Shown here: positions 17,962-27,102 of the stretch, piece after piece
Numbering within the stretch: position 1 is the stretch's first letter
How the letters are laid out: the number at the start of each line of letters is the position of its first letter
From: an uncultured Bacteroidota bacterium
GTDB lineage: Bacteria > Bacteroidota > Bacteroidia > Flavobacteriales > Flavobacteriaceae
NCBI GenBank assembly: GCA_902514625.1
Contig: CABXRK010000005.1
Span: forward strand, 1-55,479
Direction: 5' to 3'
DNA: 55,479 bases
Position numbers and translations under genes: made by a program
The notes under the pieces: model-generated
Seen by the model: only the letters and a program-made list of their open reading frames with translations
Database searches by the model: none
What the model was told of the DNA's origin: nothing

Positions 17962-19728
17962 ATGATGAAAATTATGAAAATTATTAAAAATAAAATTAAA
18001 ACTATTTCAGTAGCATTTTTATCACTTATGTTTTTAAGTGTATCATGTACTGACGAGTTTCTTGAAGTAGGAGCTACAGGTTCCCTTGCAGAAGCTCAAA
18101 TGTCTACCTATGCAGGTATTGACGGTGTCCTTATTGGCGCTTATTCTGCTCTTAATGGAGTTTTTGGTAATAGATTTGAGGCCCCAAATCATTGGGTGAC
18201 TGGATCTGTTACTGGAGGAGAAGCTAATAAAGGAACTGACCCTGGAGATTATTCTTCTATTAATCCTGTTCAACGTTATGAAACTGACCCTACTGCGGGT
18301 GATATGAATAATCTTTGGAGAGGTAGATACGAAGGTGTATCTAGAGCAAATTCAGTATTAAAGCTTCTAGCTGACCCTGTTGGTGTTCAGGCTGCTGATG
18401 TTACTAGAATGACTGCGGAAGCTAAATTCTTAAGAGCTCATTATTATTTTGATCTTGTAAAACATTGGAAGAATATTCCTGTTTTTGACGAGACAGTTGC
18501 TTCTTCAGAATTAGCTGCTGTTCAAAATAATGGTGATGCATGGGGACAGATTGAAGCTGATTTAACTTTTGCTGCTGCTAATCTTCCTGCTACTCAATCA
18601 CAATTGGGTAGAGCAAATAGTTGGGCTGCTAAGGCTTTATTAGCTAAAGCGCACTTATATCAAGGAGAATGGGCTGCTGCAAACACATTATTTGATGATG
18701 TAATCGCTAATGGTGTTACTCCAGCTGGAGCTAAATATGCTCTATTAGATGATTTTTCTCAGATATATAATGCTGAGTTTGATAATCATGCAGAAGCTGT
18801 TTTTGATGTGGAAGCTGCAATGAATACTGGTAGTACTCAAAATGCAAATTATTTTGACGACTTAAACTACCCTTATAATACTGGAGCTGATGGACCTGGA
18901 AATTGTTGTGGGTTTTTTCAGCCGAGTTTCCAAATGGCTAATAAATATAGAACTAACGGTGGTCTTCCTTTATTAGATGGATCTCATGATACTGCTGCTA
19001 ATGCTATTGTGACTGATTATAATGTTAATTCTGGGGATCCTTTTACAGCAGATGCTGGTGAGTTAGATCCTAGAATTGATCATACAATTGGTCGTAGAAG
19101 TATTCCATATTTAGATTGGATTGCTCATCCTGGAAAAGCTTGGATTCGTTCTCAAGTTTATGCAGGACCATATTCACCTAAAAAGTATATTTACTATAAA
19201 GCTCAAGAAGGAACATTTACTGATGCAAGTTCATGGACTCGTGGTTATGCTGTAATGAATTATACAATAATTCGTTTTGCTGATGTACTTTTAATGGCCG
19301 CTGAGGCTAAGATTCAAGGTGGTGATCTAAATGGGGCTTTAGCTTTGGTAAATCAAGTTAGGGATAGAGCTGCTAAATCAGAGCATTGGGTTAAGAATCC
19401 TGATGGCACAAATGCTGCTAATTATAAGATTTCCCCTTATGCTTCTTTTCCAGATAAGGCATACGCTCTTAAGGCTTTAATGATGGAAAGAACACTTGAG
19501 TTAAGTGGTGAAGGGCATAGGTTTTTTGACCTAGTTCGATGGGGAACTGCTGATGCTGAGTTAGATGCGTATTTAGCCTATGAAGCTTCTCAAGGATTGA
19601 GTACAAAGTTTGGTGGTGCTACATTTACTTCTGGTAAAAATGAGTATTATCCAATTCCTCAAGCACAAATGGATATTGTTAATGGTACTGATGCTGGTGT
19701 TATTTATGCACAGAATCCAGGTTACTAA
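17962..19728 (+). CDS. SusD/RagB-family surface lipoprotein (pair 1)
   Basis: Ligand-binding lid of the SusC transporter just upstream. The signal peptide ends in the lipobox FLSVSC (Cys29). It is followed by an acidic surface-export-type stretch (TDEFLEV). TPR-like helices are seen in LNNLWRGRYEGVSRANSVLK-type segments (MNNLWRGRYEGVSRAN, AEAKFLRAHYYFDLVKHW). The C-terminal SusD marks are present: DVLLMAAEAKIQ, VNQVRDRA, and the closing ERTLELSGEGHRFFDLVRWG with YYPIPQAQMDI. Length 588 aa. It is Ala-rich relative to its neighbours, with GCT-heavy codons, as is common for highly expressed outer-membrane proteins. A strong terminator follows. Confidence 0.9.
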   Translation: MMKIMKIIKNKIKTISVAFLSLMFLSVSCTDEFLEVGATGSLAEAQMSTYAGIDGVLIGAYSALNGVFGNRFEAPNHWVTGSVTGGEANKGTDPGDYSSINPVQRYETDPTAGDMNNLWRGRYEGVSRANSVLKLLADPVGVQAADVTRMTAEAKFLRAHYYFDLVKHWKNIPVFDETVASSELAAVQNNGDAWGQIEADLTFAAANLPATQSQLGRANSWAAKALLAKAHLYQGEWAAANTLFDDVIANGVTPAGAKYALLDDFSQIYNAEFDNHAEAVFDVEAAMNTGSTQNANYFDDLNYPYNTGADGPGNCCGFFQPSFQMANKYRTNGGLPLLDGSHDTAANAIVTDYNVNSGDPFTADAGELDPRIDHTIGRRSIPYLDWIAHPGKAWIRSQVYAGPYSPKKYIYYKAQEGTFTDASSWTRGYAVMNYTIIRFADVLLMAAEAKIQGGDLNGALALVNQVRDRAAKSEHWVKNPDGTNAANYKISPYASFPDKAYALKALMMERTLELSGEGHRFFDLVRWGTADAELDAYLAYEASQGLSTKFGGATFTSGKNEYYPIPQAQMDIVNGTDAGVIYAQNPGY

Positions 19729-19749
19729 CTTTAACTTATGTTTGTTTAA

Positions 19750-19781
19750 AAAAAAAGGTGTCTATTTAGACACCTTTTTTT
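19750..19781 (+). terminator. Rho-independent terminator after susD 1
   Basis: GGTGTCT (19757-19763), loop ATTT, AGACACC (19768-19774), then seven T. A run of A before the stem extends the pairing, so it could also work on the opposite strand. It separates the SusC/SusD transcript from the VCBS gene. Confidence 0.9.
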
Positions 19782-19821
19782 ATTATTATTAATTTTATAA
19801 TATCTTTTTAAGTACCTAATA

Positions 19822-22800
19822 ATGTTAAAGAAGCTTACTCTTATTTTTTTCATAGTTGGTTGTAGTATAAATCAAGATAAAGGATTTAAAAAAATCTCTC
19901 CAAAACATTCTAACATTGATTTTAGTAATACACTTATCGAAAACGATTCAATTAATATTTTAGATAATGAATTTTTTTATAATGGAGCTGGAGTTGCTTT
20001 AGCAGATTTTAATAAAGACAGCCTTTTAGATGTTTTTTTTACGGGTAATCAAGTCGATAATAAATTATTTTTAAATCAAGGTAATTTTAAATTTAAAGAT
20101 GTAAGTATAACTTCTAAAATAAATAAATCTAACTCATTAATTTGGTCCTCAGGAATTAATGTAATTGATATTAACAATGATGATTTATTAGATATATATG
20201 TTTGTAATACCTTAAGAAAAGACTCATTATTAAGAAAGAATTTATTATATATTAATCAAGGTATAGATTCTAATGGCATTCCTATATTTAAAGAAATGGG
20301 GGATCTTTATGGTATTTCTGACTCTACATATTCATCGCATTCTCAATTTTTTGATTATGATAATGATGGAGATTTAGACCTTTTTATTGGAGTAAATAGA
20401 ATAGAGGGAATTGATCCAAATGTTTTTAGAAATATTCATGATAGGGATAAGACTTTAAGTGTTGATAAATTATATGAAAATATTTATTCTAAAGATCTTA
20501 AACATCCAGTTTTTATTGATGTTACAGAAAAATCAAAGATTTCATTTCACGGATATAGTCATAGTACTATTATAAACGATTTTAATTCAGATGGGTATGC
20601 CGATATTTATGTTGCTAATGATTATTTAAGTAGTGATTTAGTATATATTAACAATAAAGACAAAACATTTACAAATCGTGTAGGAGAGATGTTTAAACAT
20701 CTAAGTTTAAGTTCTATGGGAAGTGATATTTCAGATATAAATAATGATGGTCGATTAGATTTATTTAGCTCTGAAATGCAACCATATTATAATAAAAGAA
20801 AAAAATTATTTCAAAAAGGCACAAACTATCAAAGAGAAATTTTAACAAGAAAATATAATTATGAATACCAATATACAAGAAATACCCTTCAGTTTAATAA
20901 TGGAATAAACCCATACACCAAACTCCCTATTTTTAGTGAGATTGGCATGTTTTCAGGAGTACATGAGACTGATTGGAGTTGGGCTTCATTATTTGCAGAT
21001 TTTGATAATGATGGTTTTAGAGATCTACTAATCGTTAATGGCTTCCCAAAAGATGTGATTGATAAAGATTTTAGTGATTTTAGGAATACAGCTAGTAGAT
21101 TAGTTAGTAAAGAAAGGTTATTAGCAGCAATACCTGAGATTAAACTTCCAAATTTTATATTTAAGAATTTAGGCGATTTAAAATTCGAAGATTATAGTAA
21201 TAAATGGGGTATGAATTTTCCAACATATACAAATGGTGCAGCCTATGGTGATTTAGATAATGATGGTGATTTAGATTTAGTTTTTAATAATATTAATGGT
21301 GAAGCTACTTTATTGGAAAATAAGATAACTATTGAAAAAGAGAATAATTATGTAAGGATTGAGCTTATAGGAGCAAATTTCAATAAAATTGCTTATGGAA
21401 GTGAGGTTACAGTATTTTATAATCAAAAGCTTCAGAAGCATACATTGATTTCAGGCAGAGGCTACCTTTCTAAAGTGGAAGACATTATTCATTTCGGATT
21501 AGGAGATAGCTCTAGAATTGATTCTATATTAGTTAGTTGGCCTGGGGGTAAAAATCAAATTTTTAAGAATATTAAAATAAACAAAGTAAATAAGCTAGAA
21601 TATAATTCTGAATTTTTAATTAAAAATAAATCAACTAAAGTTTTAGAACAATATTTCAAAAACGCTGCTAATGAATCAAAAATATTATATAAAAACAATG
21701 ATATAGATTTTATAGATTTTAATATTCAAAGAACTTTACCTCATAAGTTTTCTCAGTTTGGGCCAGCATTATGTGTAGGAGATCTTAATGGCGATAATCT
21801 TGAGGACATTCTGATTGGGGGTAGTAGGGGTATGGATGAAGAAGTATACTTTCAACTAGAGGATGGTACATTTATTAATAAAAAAATAAACTTAAAAAGT
21901 GATAAAAATAAGTTTCAAGAAGATTGTGGGATTGCTCTTATTGATATAGAGAATGATGGGGATTTAGATATTTATATTTCTCATGGTTCTTCACAATATA
22001 AAAAGGGTAGTGCGCTTTATAAAGATGTTTTATGGATTAATGATGGAGCAGGAAATTTTTCTATTAATAATGAAGCACTACCATCAATTAATTCAAATGG
22101 ATCGGCAGTTAAATTTTGTGATTTTGATTTAGATGGAGATAATGATTTATTTGTTGGAAGTAGAGTTTCTCCTTCAGGTTATCCTTTAGCAGATAAATCT
22201 TTTTTATTAGAGAATATTTCTAATTCAAAAGAAATAAAGTTTATTAATTCAACAGAAAAAAGATTTAATGAAATTGATTTCGGAATGGTAAGCGATGTAA
22301 TATGGTCTGATTTTAACAATGATAATTGGCCTGATTTAATTATTGCAAGTGAATGGTCCTCTCTAAGGTTTTTTAAGAATAATAAAGGTTTTTTTTCTGA
22401 AATTAAAGAAACAGGAATTGAATCGTTTACAGGTTGGTGGAATTCATTGGCAACATTAGATATTGATAATGATGGAGACTCAGACTATATTGCTGGAAAT
22501 TTTGGAGAAAACACATACCTTAAAGCTTCTAAAGAAGAACCAGTATCAATTTTAGCAAAAGATATAGATTTAAATGGCAGTATGGATCCTTTTATTTCAT
22601 ATTTTCTAAGAGATAGTATAGGTGTAAGAAAAAATTACATTTATCACCCAATGGAGGACGTTATAAAACAGTATACAGGTATTAGGAAGAAATATAACTC
22701 ATTTGGTGAATTTGGTGAAGCCACAATGGATGAATTATTCGATTCAGAGATGCTAAAAAATTCAATAAATAAGAAAGCAACTTGGATGAAGAGTTCATGG

Positions 22801-23361
22801 GTTGAGAACTTAGGGAATGAAAAATTTAAAATACATCCTCTGCCCATCCAATCTCAATGGGCACCTATTTATGGAATTTTACCTTTTGATATAGATGATG
22901 ATCCTTATCAGGATATGATTTTAGTTGGTAATGATTATGGGGTAGAGACTAAGCAAGGAAGAGCTGATGCTTTGAATGGTGTTGTGCTTAAAAACAATAA
23001 TGGTAAAAAATTTGAGTATATAGATTTTAAAAAATCAAATTTATTAATTTCTAAGGATGCGAAAAGCATAGTTAAAATTGTTACGGCTAATGACAAAACA
23101 TTGTTGATTTCCTCTCAAAATAATGATTCATTAAAAGTTTTTTCTGAAAACAAAGAATCAATAAATAAAGCTTTACAATGGATGGATGGAGAAGTTAAAT
23201 GTAAAATATATTTTGACTTAAATAATTTTAGATTATTGGAAAGAAATACTCAAAACACTTTTCAGTCTCAATCAACTGAAAAAATTATTTTAAATCAAAA
23301 TGTTACTAGGGTTGACTTTTTTAATAAATCTGGACTTCAGGTGAGATCGATTAAAATATGA
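19822..23361 (+). CDS. VCBS/FG-GAP repeat surface lipoprotein with ASPIC/UnbV domain
   Basis: A 1,179-residue lipoprotein (lipobox FFIVGC, Cys14) made of two beta-propellers of VCBS/FG-GAP blades. Blades carry Ca-binding loops such as DFNKDSLLDV, DYDNDGDLDLF, DINNDGRLDLF, DLDNDGDLDLVF and DLNGDNLEDILIGG. An ASPIC/UnbV module lies about residues 510-590 (IAYGSEVTVFY...HTLISGRGYLS...FGLGDSSRIDSILVSWPGG). Members often stand next to SusC/SusD genes and are thought to bind or process glycans or proteins at the surface, but no reaction is proven and I see no catalytic motif. Older databases call such proteins 'RNA-binding', which the sequence does not support. It follows a terminator, so it needs its own promoter. 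It is convergent with the NagB/PIG-L gene. Confidence 0.85.
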   Translation: MLKKLTLIFFIVGCSINQDKGFKKISPKHSNIDFSNTLIENDSINILDNEFFYNGAGVALADFNKDSLLDVFFTGNQVDNKLFLNQGNFKFKDVSITSKINKSNSLIWSSGINVIDINNDDLLDIYVCNTLRKDSLLRKNLLYINQGIDSNGIPIFKEMGDLYGISDSTYSSHSQFFDYDNDGDLDLFIGVNRIEGIDPNVFRNIHDRDKTLSVDKLYENIYSKDLKHPVFIDVTEKSKISFHGYSHSTIINDFNSDGYADIYVANDYLSSDLVYINNKDKTFTNRVGEMFKHLSLSSMGSDISDINNDGRLDLFSSEMQPYYNKRKKLFQKGTNYQREILTRKYNYEYQYTRNTLQFNNGINPYTKLPIFSEIGMFSGVHETDWSWASLFADFDNDGFRDLLIVNGFPKDVIDKDFSDFRNTASRLVSKERLLAAIPEIKLPNFIFKNLGDLKFEDYSNKWGMNFPTYTNGAAYGDLDNDGDLDLVFNNINGEATLLENKITIEKENNYVRIELIGANFNKIAYGSEVTVFYNQKLQKHTLISGRGYLSKVEDIIHFGLGDSSRIDSILVSWPGGKNQIFKNIKINKVNKLEYNSEFLIKNKSTKVLEQYFKNAANESKILYKNNDIDFIDFNIQRTLPHKFSQFGPALCVGDLNGDNLEDILIGGSRGMDEEVYFQLEDGTFINKKINLKSDKNKFQEDCGIALIDIENDGDLDIYISHGSSQYKKGSALYKDVLWINDGAGNFSINNEALPSINSNGSAVKFCDFDLDGDNDLFVGSRVSPSGYPLADKSFLLENISNSKEIKFINSTEKRFNEIDFGMVSDVIWSDFNNDNWPDLIIASEWSSLRFFKNNKGFFSEIKETGIESFTGWWNSLATLDIDNDGDSDYIAGNFGENTYLKASKEEPVSILAKDIDLNGSMDPFISYFLRDSIGVRKNYIYHPMEDVIKQYTGIRKKYNSFGEFGEATMDELFDSEMLKNSINKKATWMKSSWVENLGNEKFKIHPLPIQSQWAPIYGILPFDIDDDPYQDMILVGNDYGVETKQGRADALNGVVLKNNNGKKFEYIDFKKSNLLISKDAKSIVKIVTANDKTLLISSQNNDSLKVFSENKESINKALQWMDGEVKCKIYFDLNNFRLLERNTQNTFQSQSTEKIILNQNVTRVDFFNKSGLQVRSIKI

Positions 23362-23391
23362 AAAATAATCATTCTAGAGGCTATATTTTAA

Positions 23392-25302
23392 TTAGAAATA
23401 AAACCTTTTAAAACCTTCAATAGCTTCATATTCAGCTAATCCTAGCTTATTGTAAAGTTTAGCAGTTTTTTTATTTCTTTCTTCAGCTCTTAACCAAAAT
23501 TCTCTCTCATCATTACCTTGAAACATAACTTTATCTTTTTGAGATTGATGGAAAAGAATGGAATTTCTTTTTTGTAAAACTTGAGCAGGGCTCATTGGAA
23601 TTGCCATTTCAATATCTTCTATTTCCCATTCTTCCCAGGCTCCTCTATATAACCACATCCAACAATTTTTCATATAGTTTTTATTTTTCAACAACTGTAT
23701 AGCATTAAATAGTATATCTAAACATATTCTGTGAGTGCCATGAGGATCAGCGAGGTCTCCAGCTGCAAATATTTGATGTGGTTTAATCTTATTAATTAAA
23801 TCAACAGTAATATTAATATCATTTTTGGTAGGTTCATTTTTTTTAATAAATCCGGTTTCATAAAAGGGTAAGTTTAAAAAGTGTAGATTTTTTTCTGGAA
23901 GTTTTAAAAATCTTCCTGCGGCAATACACTCATTTTTACGAATTAAACCTTTAAGTTTCATTATTTTTTTCGGATCTGCCTCATCGTTTTTTTTATTTAT
24001 TAATTGATTTTTAAGGTCCTTAATTTTTATACCTTTAGGATTAGGTTCAGCAAAAGAATCCATTACATCAAGAAACTTTATAGCTTCTTCATCTGAAACA
24101 GCAATATTCCCAGATGTTTGATAAGCAACATGAACTTCATGACCTTGATCAATTAGTCTAGCATAAGTTCCTCCCATTGAAATAACATCATCATCTGGAT
24201 GAGGACTAAAAATTAAAACTTTTTTCTTTGGAGGATTTGCTCTTTCAGGTCTATTACTGTCGTCATGATAGGGTTTTCCTCCAGGCCAACCAGTAATTGT
24301 TTTTTGCAATTCATTAAATATCCAAATATTTAAATCATAGACATTTCCCTGATTAGCAATTAAACTTGCCAGACCATTTTTGTTATAATCTCTTTGAGTT
24401 AATTTTAAAACTGGTTTATTGAGTTTTTTGCTTAACCAGACTATGGCTTTTTTCTTTAATGCATCATTCCAAGTGAATTCTTTTACTAGCCAAGGAGTTT
24501 TGAATTTAGTTAAATCAGCACTAGCTTCTTCATCAAGAACGAAAGTAGTATTTTGATGGTTTTGTAAAAAAGTAGCTGGAGCGGAAGAAGAAATTTCTCC
24601 TTCAATGGTTCTAGATACAATATTTGACTTAGTATGACCCCAAGCTAACAAAACAATTCTTTTGGCATTCATTATAGTGCCTATTCCCATAGTTATAGCT
24701 TTTTCTGGCACCATACTTAATCCATTAAATTCATTAGCAGCATCTAGTCTGGTAATTGAATCTAAAGCAATCAATCTAGTTACAGAGTTTTTGTTTGAAC
24801 CTGGCTCATTAAAACCAATATGAGCTGTTCTTCCAATACCTAATAATTGAAAGTCTATTCCACCACAATCAATTATTTTCTTCTCATAATCTTTACAATA
24901 ATCTATTATGTCATTTTCTTTAGTTTTTCCATTAGGAATATTTATGTTTTTTTTAGGAATATCAATTTGTGAAAATAAATGATTATTCATGAAAGCACTA
25001 TAACTCTGAGGTTCATCTTTACTAATGTTGTAATATTCATCAAGATTAAAAGTTATAACATTTTTAAAACTTAATTTTTCAGTTTTATGAATTCTTACCA
25101 ATTCTTTATATACTCCAATAGGAGAGGACCCCGTAGCAAGTCCAAGAATAAATGGTTTATTTTTTTTTGATTTTATTGAATTCGCAATTTCCCTAGCAAC
25201 AAGTTTAGAGCCATCAATTGCAGATTTAAAAGTTAAGCAATGTATTTTTTCAAATTTAGATTCCTGAAATTTACCTGGAGCCTCATATGAAATTTTTTGC
25301 AT
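23392..25302 (-). CDS. nagB: Glucosamine-6-phosphate deaminase fused to PIG-L-type deacetylase
   Basis: The N-terminal half (about 1-300) is NagB-like: LATGSSPIGVYKEL (phosphate loop), NLDEYY (Asp88, proton donor for isomerisation) and GIGRTAHIGFNEPGS (His161, Glu166). The Asp of the E. coli Asp-His-Glu triad is replaced by Thr159. The C-terminal half (about 360-636) is a PIG-L/LmbE deacetylase: LIFSPHPDDDVISMGG (367-372, Zn ligands) and ADPHGTHRICLD (second Zn His). Both halves look intact. The fused protein could deacetylate an N-acetylglucosamine compound and then deaminate GlcN-6-P to fructose-6-P, feeding amino sugars to glycolysis; coupling is inferred from the fusion. It is a known Bacteroidota form of about 640 aa. 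No signal peptide. Confidence 0.85.
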   Translation of the reverse strand: MQKISYEAPGKFQESKFEKIHCLTFKSAIDGSKLVAREIANSIKSKKNKPFILGLATGSSPIGVYKELVRIHKTEKLSFKNVITFNLDEYYNISKDEPQSYSAFMNNHLFSQIDIPKKNINIPNGKTKENDIIDYCKDYEKKIIDCGGIDFQLLGIGRTAHIGFNEPGSNKNSVTRLIALDSITRLDAANEFNGLSMVPEKAITMGIGTIMNAKRIVLLAWGHTKSNIVSRTIEGEISSSAPATFLQNHQNTTFVLDEEASADLTKFKTPWLVKEFTWNDALKKKAIVWLSKKLNKPVLKLTQRDYNKNGLASLIANQGNVYDLNIWIFNELQKTITGWPGGKPYHDDSNRPERANPPKKKVLIFSPHPDDDVISMGGTYARLIDQGHEVHVAYQTSGNIAVSDEEAIKFLDVMDSFAEPNPKGIKIKDLKNQLINKKNDEADPKKIMKLKGLIRKNECIAAGRFLKLPEKNLHFLNLPFYETGFIKKNEPTKNDINITVDLINKIKPHQIFAAGDLADPHGTHRICLDILFNAIQLLKNKNYMKNCWMWLYRGAWEEWEIEDIEMAIPMSPAQVLQKRNSILFHQSQKDKVMFQGNDEREFWLRAEERNKKTAKLYNKLGLAEYEAIEGFKRFYF

Positions 25303-25320
25303 AATTAATATATCAATAGA

Positions 25321-25410
25321 TTAGTAATAAATAGATAAAAATATTCTATACGCAAGATAAACACCAATAACTGACCATACCCACCATCTATTTTTCACAT
25401 ACCACTTCAT
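25321..25410 (-). CDS. Possible 29-residue membrane peptide upstream of nagB fusion
   Basis: ATG at 25410 opens a short frame translating to MKWYVKNRWWVWSVIGVYLA followed by YRIFLSIYY and TAA. It has a basic, Trp-rich N-terminus and one strong hydrophobic helix, the profile of a small single-pass membrane protein. It ends 18 bases before the nagB fusion on the same strand and a -7-like box lies upstream (25552-25559). The function is not recognised. Random ORFs of this length are common in AT-rich DNA, so conservation must decide. Confidence 0.4.
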   Translation of the reverse strand: MKWYVKNRWWVWSVIGVYLAYRIFLSIYY

Positions 25411-25682
25411 AAAAAAATATTAAAAAAGTTAAACCTAATTTACATTATCTAAAATTAAAGTGACATTCTGAAGGGCCTGATTGTGCTTTGCATAATTAAG
25501 ATTTACAGCCATTCCATAATTTGTCTAATGAATAAGTTCGCATTTTTTATTCAAAGATAATATTATTTTTTTTTAAAGATTAGAGATTGATTAGGGTTCT
25601 TATTCAAAAGAACTTTTACTAGATCAAAATTTTTATAATTATAAAAAAAAACTATCTTTAAGTAACAATAAAAACAAATAAA
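25411..25682. other. Intergenic region between the nagB operon and the MFS gene
   Basis: These 272 bases lie between divergent genes. I found no tRNA, stable hairpin or longer ORF. The only regulatory-looking element is a minus-strand TATCTTTG at 25552-25559. A plus-strand TATCTTTA at 25653-25660, 23 bases before ATG 25683, is a weak match that could serve the MFS gene. Confidence 0.5.
25552..25559 (-). promoter_or_regulatory. Candidate -7 box (TATCTTTG) for the leftward nagB unit
   Basis: Minus-strand exact match to TAnnTTTG. The predicted start site near 25545 leaves a leader of about 135 bases to the small ORF at 25410. No -33 TTTG partner was found, so this is a weak call. Confidence 0.3.
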
Positions 25683-26891
25683 ATGAGAAATGATTTAAAA
25701 CTTTTTTATGGTAGTTGTTTTGCACTTATAACAACTGCCTTTTCATTTAGTATAAGAGCTGGAATTCTTCCGCAATTGGGAGAGACATTTAGTTTAAGTG
25801 CATACCAATTAGGTGTTATTAATTCAATGTGGTTTTTAGGGTTTCCTATTTCTATGATTCTTGGTGGATTATTTTATCACGCTATAGGTCCCAAAAAAAT
25901 AATGCAATTTGCTTTTTTTGCTCATACATTAGGAATAGTTTTAACTATTTACTCAGGAGGTTATACTGGATTGTTAATTTCAACTTTATTTATTGGTATT
26001 GGTAATGGTTGTACTGAAGCTGCATGTAATCCTATGATTGCAGATTCTTATACTGGAAAGCAAATGAACACTTTGCTTAATAGATTTCATATGTGGTTTC
26101 CTGGTGGAATTGTTTTAGGAGCACTAAGTTCTTTATTTATGACTAATTTATCGATTGGGTGGGAAGGACAAATGTGGTTTATTATGATTCCAACAATTAT
26201 TTATGCATATCTTTTTTATGGAGAGGAATTTCCTAAACCAAGGGTTGCTGGTGATTCTGCTATTCAAGAAAACATTAAAGCATGTATTACTCCAGTTTTC
26301 CTTTTTATTTTTATTTGTATGGGCTTTACTGCAATTTCAGAATTTGGCCCACAACAATGGACATCTCTGATTTTAAATCAAAGTGTTGAGGAGCCTCTGG
26401 TTGTTCTTGCTTTAGCAACCGGCGTTATGGCTGTTGGTAGATATTTTGGAGGTGATCTCGTTGCGAAATTTGATCAAACAGGAGTATTATTAGGTTCTGC
26501 AGTAATAACTTTTATAGGGATACTGCTTTATGCAACTCAAACTGGAACCATTGTATATTTATCAGCCTTAATATATGGAGCTGGAGTATGTTTCTTTTGG
26601 CCAAATATGATTGGGTTTGTTGCTGAAAAAATTCCTTCTAGTGGCGCACTAGGAATGTCAATTGTTGGCGCTATGGGAATGTTTTCTACAGCTATTTTTC
26701 AGCCAATTATCGGTGGCTGGATAGACTCAGCAAGAGAGAATCAAACAAGCTTAGGGTTAAAAGGTGATGAGTTGGAATTAGCTATAGGTCAAGAAACCTT
26801 GACAAATATGTTAAGTTTCCCATCAATTTTAATAGTAATGTTTATTATATTATATTTTTGGCAAAGAAAATCTAAAGTAGCTGCTGCTTAA
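25683..26891 (+). CDS. MFS sugar transporter (FucP/YbjJ-like)
   Basis: A 402-residue inner-membrane permease with about 12 hydrophobic helices in two six-helix halves. Recognisable points: Arg in the first helix (FSFSIRAGILPQLGETF), the loop-2/3 region (GGLFYHAIGPKKIM) equivalent to the MFS A-motif, IGNGCTEAACNPMIADSY in helix 4/5, NRFHMWFPGGIVLGAL, and a second-half ATGVMAVGRYFGGDLVAKF repeat of the A-motif. Neighbours (NagB/PIG-L, GH13, SusC/SusD) point to import of a mono- or disaccharide released in the periplasm. The specific sugar cannot be read from sequence. A terminator follows, so the GH13 gene is transcribed separately. Confidence 0.82.
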   Translation: MRNDLKLFYGSCFALITTAFSFSIRAGILPQLGETFSLSAYQLGVINSMWFLGFPISMILGGLFYHAIGPKKIMQFAFFAHTLGIVLTIYSGGYTGLLISTLFIGIGNGCTEAACNPMIADSYTGKQMNTLLNRFHMWFPGGIVLGALSSLFMTNLSIGWEGQMWFIMIPTIIYAYLFYGEEFPKPRVAGDSAIQENIKACITPVFLFIFICMGFTAISEFGPQQWTSLILNQSVEEPLVVLALATGVMAVGRYFGGDLVAKFDQTGVLLGSAVITFIGILLYATQTGTIVYLSALIYGAGVCFFWPNMIGFVAEKIPSSGALGMSIVGAMGMFSTAIFQPIIGGWIDSARENQTSLGLKGDELELAIGQETLTNMLSFPSILIVMFIILYFWQRKSKVAAA

Positions 26892-26898
26892 AATTATT

Positions 26899-26924
26899 AA
26901 ACCCTCTTTTTTAGAGGGTTTTTT
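26899..26924 (+). terminator. Rho-independent terminator after the MFS gene
   Basis: ACCCTCT (26901-26907), loop TTTTT, AGAGGGT (26913-26919), followed by five T, with two A before the stem. It lies 8 bases after the MFS stop. Confidence 0.9.
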
Positions 26925-26929
26925 AAAAT

Positions 26930-27016
26930 TTAAAGGTGACGTTCTTTTATTTCGATAATAATCCACAAAAAAAGACAAAGTAAAATTGTACCGATTACTA
27001 TATTTCCAACTCCCAT
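26930..27016 (-). CDS. Possible 28-residue membrane peptide
   Basis: Minus-strand ATG at 27016 gives MGVGNIVIGTILLCLFLWII then IEIKERHL and TAA. The composition is one hydrophobic helix followed by a charged tail, typical of small single-pass proteins. Its stop sits beside the MFS terminator, which as an inverted repeat could also end this transcript. No known family is recognised. Length alone does not exclude chance. Confidence 0.35.
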   Translation of the reverse strand: MGVGNIVIGTILLCLFLWIIIEIKERHL

Positions 27017-27031
27017 AATGATTTATATTTC

Positions 27032-27061
27032 TTTGCTAAGATAATAATTATATTAGTTTAG
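27032..27061 (+). promoter_or_regulatory. Candidate promoter of the GH13 gene
   Basis: TTTG (27032-27035), 18-base spacer, TAGTTTAG (27054-27061; one mismatch to TAnnTTTG). A start near 27068 would leave a leader of about 35 bases to ATG 27103. Confidence 0.4.
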
Positions 27062-27102
27062 GTTAATATGAAAAAAATAAAATTATATAAAAATCATGAT
27101 TT

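Noticed and set aside
19610-19792. 60-codon ORF overlapping the end of susD 1 and its terminator
   Set aside because: Out of frame with susD and runs through the terminator hairpin.
25411-25682. Possible small RNA or tRNA in the 272-base gap
   Set aside because: No cloverleaf, no strong hairpin followed by a T-run, and no conserved tRNA boxes were seen.
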